DNA of 64,000 nucleotides from Catellatospora paridis (GTDB taxonomy: Bacteria; Actinomycetota; Actinomycetes; Mycobacteriales; Micromonosporaceae): the NCBI RefSeq assembly GCF_009720365.1, contig NZ_WBZD01000016.1, forward strand, positions 1-64,000, in the 5' to 3' direction. Positions within the stretch are counted from its first letter, which is position 1. Every line of letters begins with the position of its first letter. Under the pieces are notes generated by a model. It made no database searches, had not been told where the DNA came from, and was given only the letters and a program-made list of their open reading frames with translations. Shown one piece after another: positions 45,601-53,850 of the stretch. The translations under genes were made by a program, and so were the position numbers.

Positions 45601-46172
45601 ACGCGGTTCAGGTTGGCCTGCATCGCGTCCAGCTTGCGCAGCGCCTTCTCCTTGCGCTTGCGGTGCTTGAGGACGCCCGCGGCCTCCTCGATGAACGCGC
45701 GGCGGTCCTCGGGCTTGGCGTGCAGCACGGCGTCGAGCTGACCCTGGCCGACGATCACGTGCATCTCGCGGCCGATGCCGGAGTCGGAGAGCAGTTCCTG
45801 GATGTCCATCAGCCGGCACGCGTCGCCGTTGATCTCGTACTCGCTCTCGCCGGAGCGGAACATCCGGCGGGTGATCGAGACCTCGGTGTAGTCGATCGGC
45901 AGCGCGCCGTCGCCGTTGTCGATGGTGAGAGTGACCTCGGCGCGTCCCAGCGGCTGGCGGCCGGACGTGCCGGCGAAGATCACGTCTTCCATCTTGCCGC
46001 CGCGCAGCGCCTTGGCGCCCTGCTCGCCGAGCACCCAGGAGATCGCGTCCACCACGTTGGACTTGCCGGAGCCGTTGGGGCCCACCACGCAGGTGATGCC
46101 CGGCTCCAGCCGCAGTGTGGTCGCGGAGGCGAAGGACTTGAAGCCCTTCACCGTCAGGCTCTTGAGGTGCAC
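42633..46172 (-). CDS. smc: Chromosome segregation protein SMC
   Basis: 1179 aa. Walker A 'GPNGSGKSN' at residues 31-39, a long coiled coil, a hinge around residues 500-650 ('GGEVPGLLGSVASLLAVEPG'), the returning coiled coil, and the C-terminal signature/Walker B 'LSLLSGGERSLTAVAM' with 'FYIMDEVEAALDD'. The GTG at 46172 starts the conserved 'VHLKSLTVKGFKSFA'; an in-frame extension of 17 residues was rejected. No scpA/scpB are in the window. Confidence 0.96.
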   Translation of the reverse strand: MHLKSLTVKGFKSFASATTLRLEPGITCVVGPNGSGKSNVVDAISWVLGEQGAKALRGGKMEDVIFAGTSGRQPLGRAEVTLTIDNGDGALPIDYTEVSITRRMFRSGESEYEINGDACRLMDIQELLSDSGIGREMHVIVGQGQLDAVLHAKPEDRRAFIEEAAGVLKHRKRKEKALRKLDAMQANLNRVTDLTDELRRQLKPLGRQAEVARRAATIQSDLRDARLRLLADDLFTLRTTLDKEVADEAALRTRRELVEEEYEQVQLRLSALESAHAADAPALTQAQDVWYQLSALQERFRSTAQLAAERHRHLAAPTEDERSGRDPDRLEAEAEAVREQEESLREALTEDQVRLAEAVERRQELERQLAGAERALVAAVKAIADRREGMAKLSGQVNAARTRTATASEEIERLSTAYGDAAMRAEAAQEQVDAVAEQTSDADRDNADLDTAHALAVAAYDEANAAVKRASDAERAAEKEATGWKAREEALALGLNRKDGAGALLARGGEVPGLLGSVASLLAVEPGCEAALAAALGALADAVAVSGVDEAAEAMRLLKIQDAGRAALLIGTSTPQSRSDVALPPGARWVLDVVRCADTIRPAITSALRDVVLVADLRAASALVAAHPSLRAVTAEGDLVGAFSGAGGSAKAPSYIEVQAAVDEARAKRAAAEESIAVLREEIAETREVATGRKREVDEAAAAKRAAEGERNAAARRLAEVSAGARSAQAEAQRLAASRDKAVAAREQDLVHLAELEERLMAAESVPVDEDPSTGERDQLAALVPQARQNEVEVRLAVRTAEERVSQIAGRADSLLRQAAAERAARERAAARRAARERGAAVAKAVESGTREVLARLTGALEEAAERRDTIAEARTAREAELAQVRNGAKRLGDDLNRLTSEVHRDEVARAEQRMRIEQLETRAAEEFSLDVETLLGEYGPEVPVPVVLLGSTEFAEPEPYDRAIQEKRAAKAERDLGLLGKVNPLALEEFAALEERYKFLSDQLEDLKATRKDLLTVVKDVDDRILEVFATAFEDTAREFQVVFPILFPGGEGRLVLTDPDNMLTTGVEVEARPPGKKIKRLSLLSGGERSLTAVAMLCAIFRARPSPFYIMDEVEAALDDVNLGRLITLFQELRSRSQLIIITHQKRTMEVADALYGVTMRNGVTEVISQRLKGEAA

Positions 46173-46356
46173 GGCGCTCCGAAAATGATCATCAGCGATC
46201 CCGCCGGTCGGCGGGTGGCACATGCTATCGGGTCAAAGCAGCAGGGTACCCGGCGAGGAGATCGGCCCTGGAGACGCCGCCGCCGGGTGCGGCTGTCGTA
46301 TGCCCTACGCCGCCCACCGGATAAACGGCCGGTGGCTCGAAAACGGCCCGGGACAT

Positions 46357-46391
46357 GAAAGAAGCGCGCCGCCACAGGAGTGGAGGCGCGC
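46357..46391 (-). terminator. Terminator downstream of the small coiled-coil gene
   Basis: GCGCGCC/GGCGCGC (46364-46370, 46385-46391) plus inner CCAC/GTGG around an AGGA loop. On the minus strand the stem is followed by TTCTTTC. A second short hairpin (CCCCGC-TGAC-GCGGGG, 46444-46459) stands directly after the stop codon. The rest of the 292-bp gap up to smc has no gene. Confidence 0.65.
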
Positions 46392-46464
46392 ATAAGGATT
46401 GGTGCGCTGTGGCGACCCGCATACATGATGTGGATGGCCACGGCCCCGCTGACGCGGGGATCGC

Positions 46465-46659
46465 TCAGGTGAGAGCCGGTTCGGCAATTCGGAAGAACTC
46501 GTCGGCCTCGGCAGCAGCAGCCGCCAGCCGATCGTTCTCCGCACGCAACCGGGTTACCTCGAACTCCAGTGCCCGCACCGTGGCACGCAACCGGGTGACC
46601 TCGTCGAGCATACGCCGATCTGGCGCAGCAGTGACGTGGCCATAGAGGGCCTTCGCCAT
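46465..46659 (-). CDS. Small conserved coiled-coil protein
   Basis: 64 aa. 'MAKALYGHV' followed by a leucine/arginine/glutamate coiled coil ('RLRATVRALEFEVTRLRAEN') resembles a small actinobacterial protein family of unknown role. AGGAGA lies 6 nt before the ATG. It is followed by two hairpins and is probably a one-gene unit. Confidence 0.8.
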   Translation of the reverse strand: MAKALYGHVTAAPDRRMLDEVTRLRATVRALEFEVTRLRAENDRLAAAAAEADEFFRIAEPALT

Positions 46660-46896
46660 ATCGTCTCCTTGTGAAGCGCTGCCGGTTCGCCGGCCAAACG
46701 CGCGCCCAGTTATTCGCGGCTCCCGGCCCGTGCCATCCGGAATGTTTCTCCGGATATGGCTGGCGAGCGCGGTCGGGCGCGACTGGCGACGTATCCATAG
46801 TCCGCCGATACGACCGTCACGTCAAGTTGCCCTGCGCCACACATCACGGAAGGTGTCGAGAGGGGACAAACCGCCCCGGCTTGCTAGCGTCAGGCG

Positions 46897-47643
46897 GTGG
46901 CACCTCGTGGCCGTTACGCCGGCCGGCATCGTGCGCCTCTGTGGTGGTTGCCCGCGCTCGTCGGCTCGGGTGCGCTGGTCGCCGCCCTGCTCGGCGGCGC
47001 GCTGGCCCTGGACGGACCGGTCGCCATCTCCGCCGCGCCCGGCTCCGCCGCCACCGCGGGCGCTGGCCATGTCACCGGTACGGGTGACACCACGGTCTCC
47101 CTTTCCGGTGACACTCCGTCATCGCGGATCACCCCGCAGGTGTCACGGACCGCGCCCGCCGCGGCGCGGGCCCCCGGGCCGGGCGTGCTCGCCGCGAGCC
47201 CTCCCGCCGCCGCGCAGGCTGCCGCCGCCCCGCGCACCAGCCCCGAAAGCGACCGGATAACCATCCTGGAGGACCAGGTCGCCATCCTGATCAACCGGGA
47301 GCGGGAGCGGGCGGGCTGCCACCGGATGCGCGCCGACGAGCGCATGGGCGTCGCGGCCCGCCGGCACAGCACCGACATGGCCCACCTCGACTACTTCAGC
47401 CACACCGGGCGCAACGGCAGCAGCTTCGTCGACCGCCTGGAGGACGCCGGCTACCCGCGCCGGCACGCGGCCGGCGAGAACATCGCCTACGGCTACTCGA
47501 CCGCCGAGTCCGTCGTCGAGGCCTGGATGGCCAGCACCGGGCACCGCAACAACATCCTGAACTGCGACGCGCAGGCGACCGGGGTGGGGCTGTCCTACCA
47601 GGGGCGCACGGCGTACTGGACACAGGAGTTCGGCCGCGAGTAG
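46897..47643 (+). CDS. Secreted CAP-domain (SCP-like) protein
   Basis: 248 aa. An N-terminal hydrophobic segment ('LPALVGSGALVAALLGGALAL') acts as signal or anchor, followed by an Ala/Pro/Ser/Thr-rich linker to about residue 118. The CAP domain carries 'RRHSTDMAHLDYFSHTGRNG', 'HAAGENIAYGY', 'AWMASTGHRNNILNC' and 'YWTQEFG', including the His and Glu of the CAP cavity. TAGCGT stands 6 nt before the GTG, so the transcript may be leaderless. It starts a three-gene plus-strand island. Confidence 0.9.
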   Translation: MAPRGRYAGRHRAPLWWLPALVGSGALVAALLGGALALDGPVAISAAPGSAATAGAGHVTGTGDTTVSLSGDTPSSRITPQVSRTAPAAARAPGPGVLAASPPAAAQAAAAPRTSPESDRITILEDQVAILINRERERAGCHRMRADERMGVAARRHSTDMAHLDYFSHTGRNGSSFVDRLEDAGYPRRHAAGENIAYGYSTAESVVEAWMASTGHRNNILNCDAQATGVGLSYQGRTAYWTQEFGRE

Positions 47644-47721
47644 TCGCGGGCCGGGTCGGTCGGCTAGCCGACAGTCACCTCCGGGTAGTCGCGGCGCACC
47701 GATATCGGTCGTTGTACGAGC

Positions 47722-48348
47722 GTGACCCCCCTGCTGCCACTTCCCGCACACCCCCAGCTGAACCCGGAGCTGTGGGCGACGATCGAGGCTGCCGGCGTCG
47801 GCGCCACCGTCCTGCTCAACATCGACGCCGGGCCCGGCAGCGGGCTCGACCCGACCTGGACCGCGGCCACCACGCGGCTGGTCCGCGCCGGGGCCGGCCT
47901 GCTCGGCTACGTCGACCTGGCCTTCGGCGCGCGCCCGACCGAGCAGGTGCGGGCCGAGCTCGGCCGCTGGGCCGGCTACCCGGTCCGGGGCGTCTTCTTC
48001 GACCAGGCGCCGACCAGCCCGTACTCGATCGGCCCGGTCGCCGTCGCCGTGCGCGCGGCCCGCCGCATCGGCTTCGACACACTGCTGGTGAACCCGGGCC
48101 GCCCCACCGACTCGATCTACCGCGGCCTGGGCGCGGTGCTGTGCACCTACGAGGGCCCGTGGGACCGCTACCGGCACGGCACCGAGTCCGGTGTCCGGCC
48201 CGGTGACGCGCACCTGGTGCACTCGGTCCCGCTGGACCAGATCTCGGCCTGCCACGAGTTGATGCGCGGCCGCGGCGCGCGGTTCGGCCTGGCCACCCAC
48301 GAGGCCTCCATCCACGGCGCGTCCGCGGTCGTGCCGGTGCCGGTGTAG
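47722..48348 (+). CDS. Spherulation-specific family 4 (GH135-like) protein
   Basis: 208 aa. The pattern 'VLLNIDAGPGSGLDPTW', 'AGLLGYVDLAFGARP', 'VRGVFFDQAP', 'LLVNPGRPTDSIY' and 'LCTYEGPWDRY' matches the Spherulin-4 TIM-barrel family, which includes the fungal galactosaminogalactan hydrolase Sph3 (GH135). The usual FFDE reads FFDQ here, so one acidic residue is replaced. No signal peptide is seen. The next gene, 4 bp on, is GH114-like. Confidence 0.75.
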   Translation: MTPLLPLPAHPQLNPELWATIEAAGVGATVLLNIDAGPGSGLDPTWTAATTRLVRAGAGLLGYVDLAFGARPTEQVRAELGRWAGYPVRGVFFDQAPTSPYSIGPVAVAVRAARRIGFDTLLVNPGRPTDSIYRGLGAVLCTYEGPWDRYRHGTESGVRPGDAHLVHSVPLDQISACHELMRGRGARFGLATHEASIHGASAVVPVPV

Positions 48349-48352
48349 AGCC

Positions 48353-48940
48353 GTGCGTGTCGCGGGGGTGCGCGTCCCGGTCAGCGCGCTGGTCGTGCTG
48401 GGCTGCGTCGCCTGTGCCGCGCCGGCCCGGCCGTCGCACTGGTACGACGCCCCGCCGCCGGCCGCGATGCCCGAGCGGCTGCGCTGGCAGTGGTCGCTGG
48501 CCGAGCCCCCGCAGCCGACCGCTGCGGACGTGTTCGTGCTGGACGGGTTCACCACCGCCGCGTCCACCGTCGAGGACCTGCACCGGGCCCGCCGCCGGGC
48601 GGTCTGCTACCTGCCGCTGGCCGCCGTGGAGCGCGACCGGCCCGACGCCGCGCGCTTCCCCGCCGAGATGACCGACCCGGCCGGGCGGGTGCGCTGGGAC
48701 GCGCCCGAGGCCGAGCTGCGCACCCGGATCACGCCGATCCTCACCGACCGGCTGCGGCTGTGCCGGGACAAGGGCTTCGACGCCGCGGCGCTGGACCAGC
48801 TGGCCGGCGCGCCGCGCAGCGTCATCGACGACCTGGTCACCCAGGCGCACCGGATGTTGCTGCCGGTCGGCCTGCTCGACGCCGTGCACGACGACGCCGA
48901 CCTCACCGTGCCCGCCTTCCCGGACCGGCCGCCGGGCTGA
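48353..48940 (+). CDS. GH114-like lipoprotein, divergent endo-alpha-1,4-polygalactosaminidase family
   Basis: 195 aa. The N-terminal hydrophobic stretch ends 'VVLGCVACA', a plausible lipobox. The start of a GH114/TM1410-like barrel is visible: 'WQWSLAEPPQ', 'VFVLDGFTTAASTVEDLHRARRRAVCYLPLAAVE', 'RPDAARFPAEM' and 'KGFDAAALDQLAGAP'. It is shorter than typical family members, and the usual 'DGVEPDN' motif is altered, so activity is uncertain. It overlaps nothing and ends 3 bp before convergent mutM. Confidence 0.65.
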   Translation: MRVAGVRVPVSALVVLGCVACAAPARPSHWYDAPPPAAMPERLRWQWSLAEPPQPTAADVFVLDGFTTAASTVEDLHRARRRAVCYLPLAAVERDRPDAARFPAEMTDPAGRVRWDAPEAELRTRITPILTDRLRLCRDKGFDAAALDQLAGAPRSVIDDLVTQAHRMLLPVGLLDAVHDDADLTVPAFPDRPPG

Positions 48941-48943
48941 GGG

Positions 48944-49801
48944 TCAGGCCCGGCCCACCGTGCGCGGGCGGGGCTGGCAGCGGGGGCAGGAGTACGACGA
49001 GCGGTTCATGAACTGCTCGCGCCGGATCGGCGAGCCGCACCTCGGGCACGGCTCGCCCTCGCGGCCGTACGCGTTGAGCGAGCGGTCGAAGTAGCCGGAC
49101 TCGCCGTTGACGTTGACGTACAGCGCGTCGAACGTGGTGCCGCCGACCTCGATCGCCTCGCCGAGCACGTCGCGCACGTGCCCGAGCAGCCGCGACGCGG
49201 CCGGCTTGGTCAGCTCGTCGCTGGGCCGCTCCCCGTGCAGCTTGGCCCGCCACAGCGCCTCGTCGGCGTAGATGTTGCCGACCCCCGAGATCAGGGTCTG
49301 GTCGAGCAGGGCCCGTTTGACCGCGGTGCGCCGGCGCCGCAGCGCGGCCAGGAAGTCCGCCGCGACGAACGTGGCGTCCATCGGGTCCAGCGCGATGTGC
49401 GCGATCTCCGCGGGCAGCGTCGCGCCGCCCGGCGAGACCGCCAGCCCGCCGAAGGTGCGCTGGTCGACGAAGCGCAGCTGCGGGCCGCCGTCGGTGAAGT
49501 CGAACCGGATGTGCAGGTGCTTCTCCTCGGCCGCCTCGGCGGGCTGCACCAGCAGCTGGCCGGACATGCCGAGGTGGCCGACGACCGCGTCCCCGCTGTC
49601 CAGCGGGAGCCACAGGTACTTGCCCCGGCGGCGGGCCTCGGTGATCGTGCGTCCGGCCAGCACGTCGGCGAAGTCCTGCGCCCCGGCCGGATGGCGGCGC
49701 ACGGCACGGGGGTGCCGCACCTCCACGGTGGCGATGGTGCGGCCGACCACCCAGCGGGCCAGCCCGCTGCGGACCGTCTCGACCTCGGGCAACTCCGGCA
49801 T
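48944..49801 (-). CDS. mutM: Formamidopyrimidine-DNA glycosylase (Fpg/MutM)
   Basis: Removes 8-oxoguanine and Fapy lesions. 285 aa starting '[10 protein letters not shown]' (Pro1 nucleophile after Met removal, Glu2), with '[12 protein letters not shown]' and the C-terminal zinc finger '[12 protein letters not shown]' ... 'YSCPRCQ'. The ATG at 49801 is fixed by the catalytic proline. It is downstream of rnc on the same strand. Confidence 0.97.
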   Translation of the reverse strand: MPELPEVETVRSGLARWVVGRTIATVEVRHPRAVRRHPAGAQDFADVLAGRTITEARRRGKYLWLPLDSGDAVVGHLGMSGQLLVQPAEAAEEKHLHIRFDFTDGGPQLRFVDQRTFGGLAVSPGGATLPAEIAHIALDPMDATFVAADFLAALRRRRTAVKRALLDQTLISGVGNIYADEALWRAKLHGERPSDELTKPAASRLLGHVRDVLGEAIEVGGTTFDALYVNVNGESGYFDRSLNAYGREGEPCPRCGSPIRREQFMNRSSYSCPRCQPRPRTVGRA

Positions 49802-49955
49802 GGCTCCAGCCTCCCTCGCCGGCCGCGCGGGCGGCCCGGCCACACGTGATCGGGTGCGCGGCGGGCCGGAGCCCGGGCGCACTCCACATCATGAACAACA
49901 CCACCGACGTTCCCGCCGACACCCGAGCCCCTCAGGCGGGCGGTGGCGAGCGCCG

Positions 49956-50729
49956 TCAGGCCTCGCGGGCCTCCGGGTGGGAGGTGTCCACGGCCCGGTG
50001 CGACAGCACCTGCCAGGCGTCCTCCGCGGCACGCTGCTCGGCGTCCTTCTTGGTGCGGCCGGTCACGCCGCCGAACCGCTCGCCGCCGACGACCGCCCAG
50101 GCGGTGAACATCTTGGCGTGGTCGGGGCCCTGCTCCTCGATGGCGTACTCGGGCACGCCCCAGCCGTGCGCGGAGGTCAGCTCCTGCAGGCTGGTCTTCC
50201 AGTCCAGCGACGCGCCCCGGCGCGCGGACTCCGCCATCAGCGGGTCGAACAGCGCGCGGATCACCTCGGCGGCCTTCTCCATGCCGTGTTCGAGGTAGAT
50301 CGCGCCCAGCAGCGCCTCGAGCGTGTCGGCGAGGATCGACTCCTTGTCGCGCCCGCCGGTGGTCTCCTCGCCCTTGCCCAGCAGCAGGTGCTGGCCGATG
50401 CCGGCGGTGCCCAGGGAACGGGCCACCCCGGCCAGGGCGCGCGAATTGACCACGCTGGCCCGCAGTTTCGCCAGCCGGCCCTCGGGCAGGTCGGGGTGCG
50501 CCTGGTAGAGCGAGGCGGTGATGACGACGCCCAGCACGGCGTCGCCGAGGAACTCGAGCCGCTCGTTGGTGGGCAGGCCACCGTGCTCGTACGCGTACGA
50601 GCGGTGGGTCAGCGCCCGCTCCAGCAGCTCAGGCTCCAGCGTCACGCCGAACGCCGCGGCGAGATCGGACGCGGCGAGCTGCGCGGACCGCTCGGCGGCC
50701 CGCGTGTCCTGCGACGGCTTCGAGGCCAT
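49956..50729 (-). CDS. rnc: Ribonuclease III
   Basis: 257 aa. The RNase III signature '[13 protein letters not shown]' and second acidic cluster '[14 protein letters not shown]' are intact, followed by a double-stranded-RNA-binding domain ('[20 protein letters not shown]'). It processes rRNA and structured mRNAs. It is downstream of rpmF, with a strong hairpin between. Confidence 0.97.
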   Translation of the reverse strand: MASKPSQDTRAAERSAQLAASDLAAAFGVTLEPELLERALTHRSYAYEHGGLPTNERLEFLGDAVLGVVITASLYQAHPDLPEGRLAKLRASVVNSRALAGVARSLGTAGIGQHLLLGKGEETTGGRDKESILADTLEALLGAIYLEHGMEKAAEVIRALFDPLMAESARRGASLDWKTSLQELTSAHGWGVPEYAIEEQGPDHAKMFTAWAVVGGERFGGVTGRTKKDAEQRAAEDAWQVLSHRAVDTSHPEAREA

Positions 50730-50774
50730 CAGTCACTCCCCTCCCGGCGGCTGAGGGGCAGCACAGGTACGGCG

Positions 50775-50808
50775 ACGTCGCCGGCTGGCGGGAACCAGCC
50801 GGCGACGT
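50775..50808 (-). terminator. Hairpin between rpmF and rnc
   Basis: ACGTCGCCGGCTGG and CCAGCCGGCGACGT pair perfectly (14 bp) around a 6-nt loop. There is no T-run. It may be a partial terminator or, being a long duplex just upstream of rnc, an RNase III site for autoregulation (inference). Confidence 0.55.
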
Positions 50809-50851
50809 GACGTTTCACAGGTTCCCGGACGCACCGGGATCAGCCTGATGC

Positions 50852-51025
50852 TCAGACCTCGAGAACCTGGCGGCCGTTGTAGGTGCCGCACACGCTGCAC
50901 GCGGCGTGCGGCAGCTTGGCCGACTTGCACTGCGGGCAGGCCACGGTCGCGACCGCGGTCGCCTTCCACTGCGCCCGGCGGTGACGGGTGTTGCTGCGCG
51001 ACATCTTGCGCTTCGGGACTGCCAC
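50852..51025 (-). CDS. rpmF: 50S ribosomal protein L32
   Basis: 57 aa beginning 'VAVPKRKMSRSNTRHRRAQW'. It has the zinc-binding form: 'CPQCKSAKLPHAACSVCG' holds two CxxC pairs. GAGGAG precedes the GTG. DUF177-rpmF-rnc order is standard. Confidence 0.96.
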   Translation of the reverse strand: MAVPKRKMSRSNTRHRRAQWKATAVATVACPQCKSAKLPHAACSVCGTYNGRQVLEV

Positions 51026-51140
51026 TGTCTTACTCCTCAGTAGTAGTCGGCGGTCGCCGACCATTATCTCGGTACGGCCGCAGCCGTCGTACCCGGGTCT
51101 CGGCACCCGCCGCGGTGAACGCGGCGGGCAAACAGCCGAT

Positions 51141-51731
51141 CTAGGGCGCCGGCTCAGCCGGCTCGTCCGGCCCTGAAGAGCCGGTCAGCTTGCTCAACTT
51201 CGCCCAGCGCGGGTCGATCTGCTCGTGGGTGTGACCCTCGGGCAGGTCGTCCCAGCGCACCCCGCAATCGGGGCACAACCCTGGGCAGTCCTCTCGGCAC
51301 AGCGGATTGACCGGCAGCTCCAGCACCACCGCGTCCCGCAGCGTCGGCTCAAGGTCGATCATGTCGTCCTGGAGCCGGCCCACCTCGTGCTCGTCCGTGG
51401 TCTCGTCCGTGGCGCTGTCCGCGTACGCGAAGAGCTCCTGGATGTTCACGGTCAGCGGCTCGCCGATGTCGGTGAGGCAGCGAGCGCACTCGCCCGTCAC
51501 CTCGCCGGAGATGGTCCCGGAGACGAGCACGCCCTCCGACACCGACTCCAGCCGCAGATCCAGCGTCAGGTCCGCGCCCTCGGGCACACCGATCAGCGCG
51601 AGACCCAGGTCAGCCGGTGCCGGCACCACTCGCTGGATGGTACGCATCGACCCCGCGCCTCGCGGCAGGTCCCGAGTGTCGAGGACGAGCGGAGCGCGCG
51701 GGTCGAGGTGTTTCGTCGAGTGTGCAGGCAT
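51141..51731 (-). CDS. DUF177 (YceD-like) protein
   Basis: 196 aa with the family's central part ('SGTISGEVTGECARCLTDIGEPLTVNIQELF') and a C-terminal cysteine cluster 'CREDCPGLCPDCG'. The YceD/DUF177 family lies upstream of rpmF in most bacteria and is linked to 23S rRNA/L32 assembly. The ATG is clear. Confidence 0.92.
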   Translation of the reverse strand: MPAHSTKHLDPRAPLVLDTRDLPRGAGSMRTIQRVVPAPADLGLALIGVPEGADLTLDLRLESVSEGVLVSGTISGEVTGECARCLTDIGEPLTVNIQELFAYADSATDETTDEHEVGRLQDDMIDLEPTLRDAVVLELPVNPLCREDCPGLCPDCGVRWDDLPEGHTHEQIDPRWAKLSKLTGSSGPDEPAEPAP

Positions 51732-51851
51732 GAGCTTTCACTGAGCAGTTAGATGGAGGCCGTTATCGCAGGCCGACGTAGAAGATTACCTGAAGCGGCA
51801 GGTCCCCGTCGAACCGGCTCCGGCATGCGGAACCCGCTACGCGGCCCTGAC

Positions 51852-51886
51852 CGGTGTCATCCTTCGCCGTGCTACGGATGACACCG
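51852..51886 (-). terminator. Hairpin between sepIVA and DUF177
   Basis: CGGTGTCATCC and GGATGACACCG (11 bp) with a 13-nt loop; a further 6-bp GCGGCC/GGCCGC pair lies outside (51841 and 51890). It begins about 25 nt past the sepIVA stop. No T-run. Confidence 0.55.
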
Positions 51887-51910
51887 AGCGGCCGCTCCGA
51901 TGGGCTCCTG

Positions 51911-52405
51911 TCAAAACGGGAGCGGGCGGTCGTCGTCGCCGGGGACGAACGAGCCGATCTCCCGCAGTGCGTGCATCTTGTCCCGGCCGCGCTCGATGGA
52001 GGCCAGCGCACGCGTCAGGAACTGCTCGAAGTTGCCCAGCGCGGTGTCGACGTACTCGTCGACCTCCTCGCGCAGGCGCTGCGCCTCGGCACGGGCGTCG
52101 CCGACGATGCGCGAGCCCTCGTGCTCGGCCGAGACCGTGATCTCGTTCACCGAGACGAGCCGGGCGTGTTCCTGCTCACCCTCGTGGATGATGCGGTCCG
52201 CCTCGCGCCGCCCGGAGTCGAGGATCTTGTCCCGCTCCTCCAGGAGGGCGGCGGACCGCCGCAGCTCACCGGGCAACTCTGCCCGGAGCTGGTCCAGCGC
52301 GCCGATGAGCTCACCGCGGTCGACCATGCAGTTACGCGACATCGGCACCGATCGCGCGGCTTCCACCAGCGCGATGATGTCGTCAATACGGTCGAGTGGG
52401 TCCAC
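51911..52405 (-). CDS. sepIVA: SepIVA-like DivIVA-family septal protein
   Basis: 164 aa, helical throughout. 'VDPLDRIDDIIALVEAARSVPMSRNCMVDRGEL' and the following coiled coil match the Rv2927c/SepIVA family of mycobacteria, which localises to septum and pole and is needed for division there. Its place beside DUF177, rpmF, rnc and coaD is the same as in Mycobacterium. The GTG has AGGAG 10 nt upstream. The role in this organism is inferred. Confidence 0.82.
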   Translation of the reverse strand: MDPLDRIDDIIALVEAARSVPMSRNCMVDRGELIGALDQLRAELPGELRRSAALLEERDKILDSGRREADRIIHEGEQEHARLVSVNEITVSAEHEGSRIVGDARAEAQRLREEVDEYVDTALGNFEQFLTRALASIERGRDKMHALREIGSFVPGDDDRPLPF

Positions 52406-52515
52406 CGACGGTCACTCCTTGTCCAGCGTTGTTGTCCACACCATGATGCGTCCCCCGTCCACCCTCACGGCAGACCGGGGACCCCTGCGGCGCGTCGCCG
52501 CGACGGACCTGCGGT

Positions 52516-53004
52516 TCAGTCGGTTCCGACGTCCCGGAACTTCTCCAGCAGACGCCGCTCCACCAGCTCGGGAACGAAGGAGGAGACCTCGCCGCCCCAC
52601 TTGGCGATCTCCTTGACGAGGCTGGACGCGACGAACGAGTAGAGCGGGTTGGTCGGCATGAACAGGGTCTCCACCCCGGACAGGCCGTAGTTCATCTGCG
52701 CCATCTGCAGCTCGTAGTCGAAGTCGCTGACCGCGCGGATGCCCTTGACCACGACCTGGGCGTCGTTGTCCCGGCAGTAGTCGACCAGCAGCCCGCGGAA
52801 CGACTCGATCCGCACATTGGGCAGATTCTTGGTGACCTCGCGCAGTATCTCGATGCGCTCCTCGACGGAGAACAGGCCCTGCTTGTTCTGGTTCACCAGC
52901 ACCGCGACGATCACCTCGTCGAACAGGCGCGACGACCGATCGATGATGTCCAGATGTCCCCGGGTGACCGGGTCGAAGGACCCGGGACAGACCGCACGCC
53001 TCAC
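52516..53004 (-). CDS. coaD: Phosphopantetheine adenylyltransferase
   Basis: Fourth step of coenzyme A synthesis. 162 aa from a GTG: 'CPGSFDPVTRGHLDIIDR' has the T/HxGH nucleotidyltransferase motif, and 'KGIRAVSDFDYELQMAQMN' is conserved. An in-frame extension of 32 residues lies inside rsmD and was rejected. It follows rsmD by 7 bp. Confidence 0.96.
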   Translation of the reverse strand: MRRAVCPGSFDPVTRGHLDIIDRSSRLFDEVIVAVLVNQNKQGLFSVEERIEILREVTKNLPNVRIESFRGLLVDYCRDNDAQVVVKGIRAVSDFDYELQMAQMNYGLSGVETLFMPTNPLYSFVASSLVKEIAKWGGEVSSFVPELVERRLLEKFRDVGTD

Positions 53005-53011
53005 TAGCTGC

Positions 53012-53608
53012 TCACCCTTCTGGTAAGACCGCTCCGCCACTCTGCGCAACGGCGCGACCGTACCAAAGGGCGGTCTCCCCGTAACGGCGGCCGCGTTCAC
53101 CAGTGACGCCCTGCACCCAGGCGGGTTCCGGAGACCGGCTGGAGCGCTCCACGACCAGCACCGCGTCGTCGGCGAGCCAGCCGTGGCCGGCGAGTCCGGC
53201 CAGCACCGCGGTGAGGTCCTCCTCGCCCAGCGCGTACGGCGGATCGGCGAAGACGATGTCGTAGGCCCCGTCGGCCGGCCCGCCGGCCAGCACCGTCGTC
53301 GCCTTGGCCGCCGCCACCCGGGCCGCGGCCCCCGCGCCCAGCACGGCGATGTTCTCCCGGATCACCCGGACGGCCTTGGCGTCGGACTCCACCAGCAGCA
53401 CGTGCGCCGCCCCGCGGGACAGCGCCTCCAGGCCCACCGCGCCCGAGCCGGCGAACAGGTCCAGCACCCGCGCGCCGGACAGGTCCGTCATGGCCTCCAG
53501 GGCCGAGAACAGCGCCTCGCGTACGCGGTCGGAGGTGGGCCGGGTGTCGCGGCCGGTGGGGGCATGGAGCCGGCGCCCGCCGTACCGGCCGGCCACAATC
53601 CTGGTCAC
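53012..53608 (-). CDS. rsmD: 16S rRNA (guanine966-N2)-methyltransferase RsmD
   Basis: 198 aa. SAM site 'VLDLFAGSGAVGLEALSRGA' and catalytic 'FADPPYAL' are clear. TAGCGT precedes the GTG by 7 nt (leaderless-type). In related genomes rsmD usually follows recG; here a surface-protein gene lies between. Confidence 0.95.
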   Translation of the reverse strand: MTRIVAGRYGGRRLHAPTGRDTRPTSDRVREALFSALEAMTDLSGARVLDLFAGSGAVGLEALSRGAAHVLLVESDAKAVRVIRENIAVLGAGAAARVAAAKATTVLAGGPADGAYDIVFADPPYALGEEDLTAVLAGLAGHGWLADDAVLVVERSSRSPEPAWVQGVTGERGRRYGETALWYGRAVAQSGGAVLPEG

Positions 53609-53850
53609 GATCTCGACGCTACGGCATCGCGTGCGGCCGACCGGGTCACGCCCACGGTGACGGGATCTGAGCTGGGCGGTTGCGTAGCGCCACGAGGATC
53701 ACCGCTGTCACCCAAAGTCGATAACGATTCAGCATCTTTTCATGTTTTGGCTGGACGACGACTTAGTACGCCAACGCGGGCTTCACTAGGGTCAGGCGGT
53801 CGCTTCACAGCTTCATCTCCTGTCCCAAAACACCCCTACTTGGAGCACGT

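Noticed and set aside
42735-46358. Very long plus-strand open frame antisense to smc
   Set aside because: Such frames arise from third-position GC bias opposite real genes. The sequence is low-complexity (Gly, Arg, Leu, His) with no domain, whereas the minus strand encodes an intact SMC.
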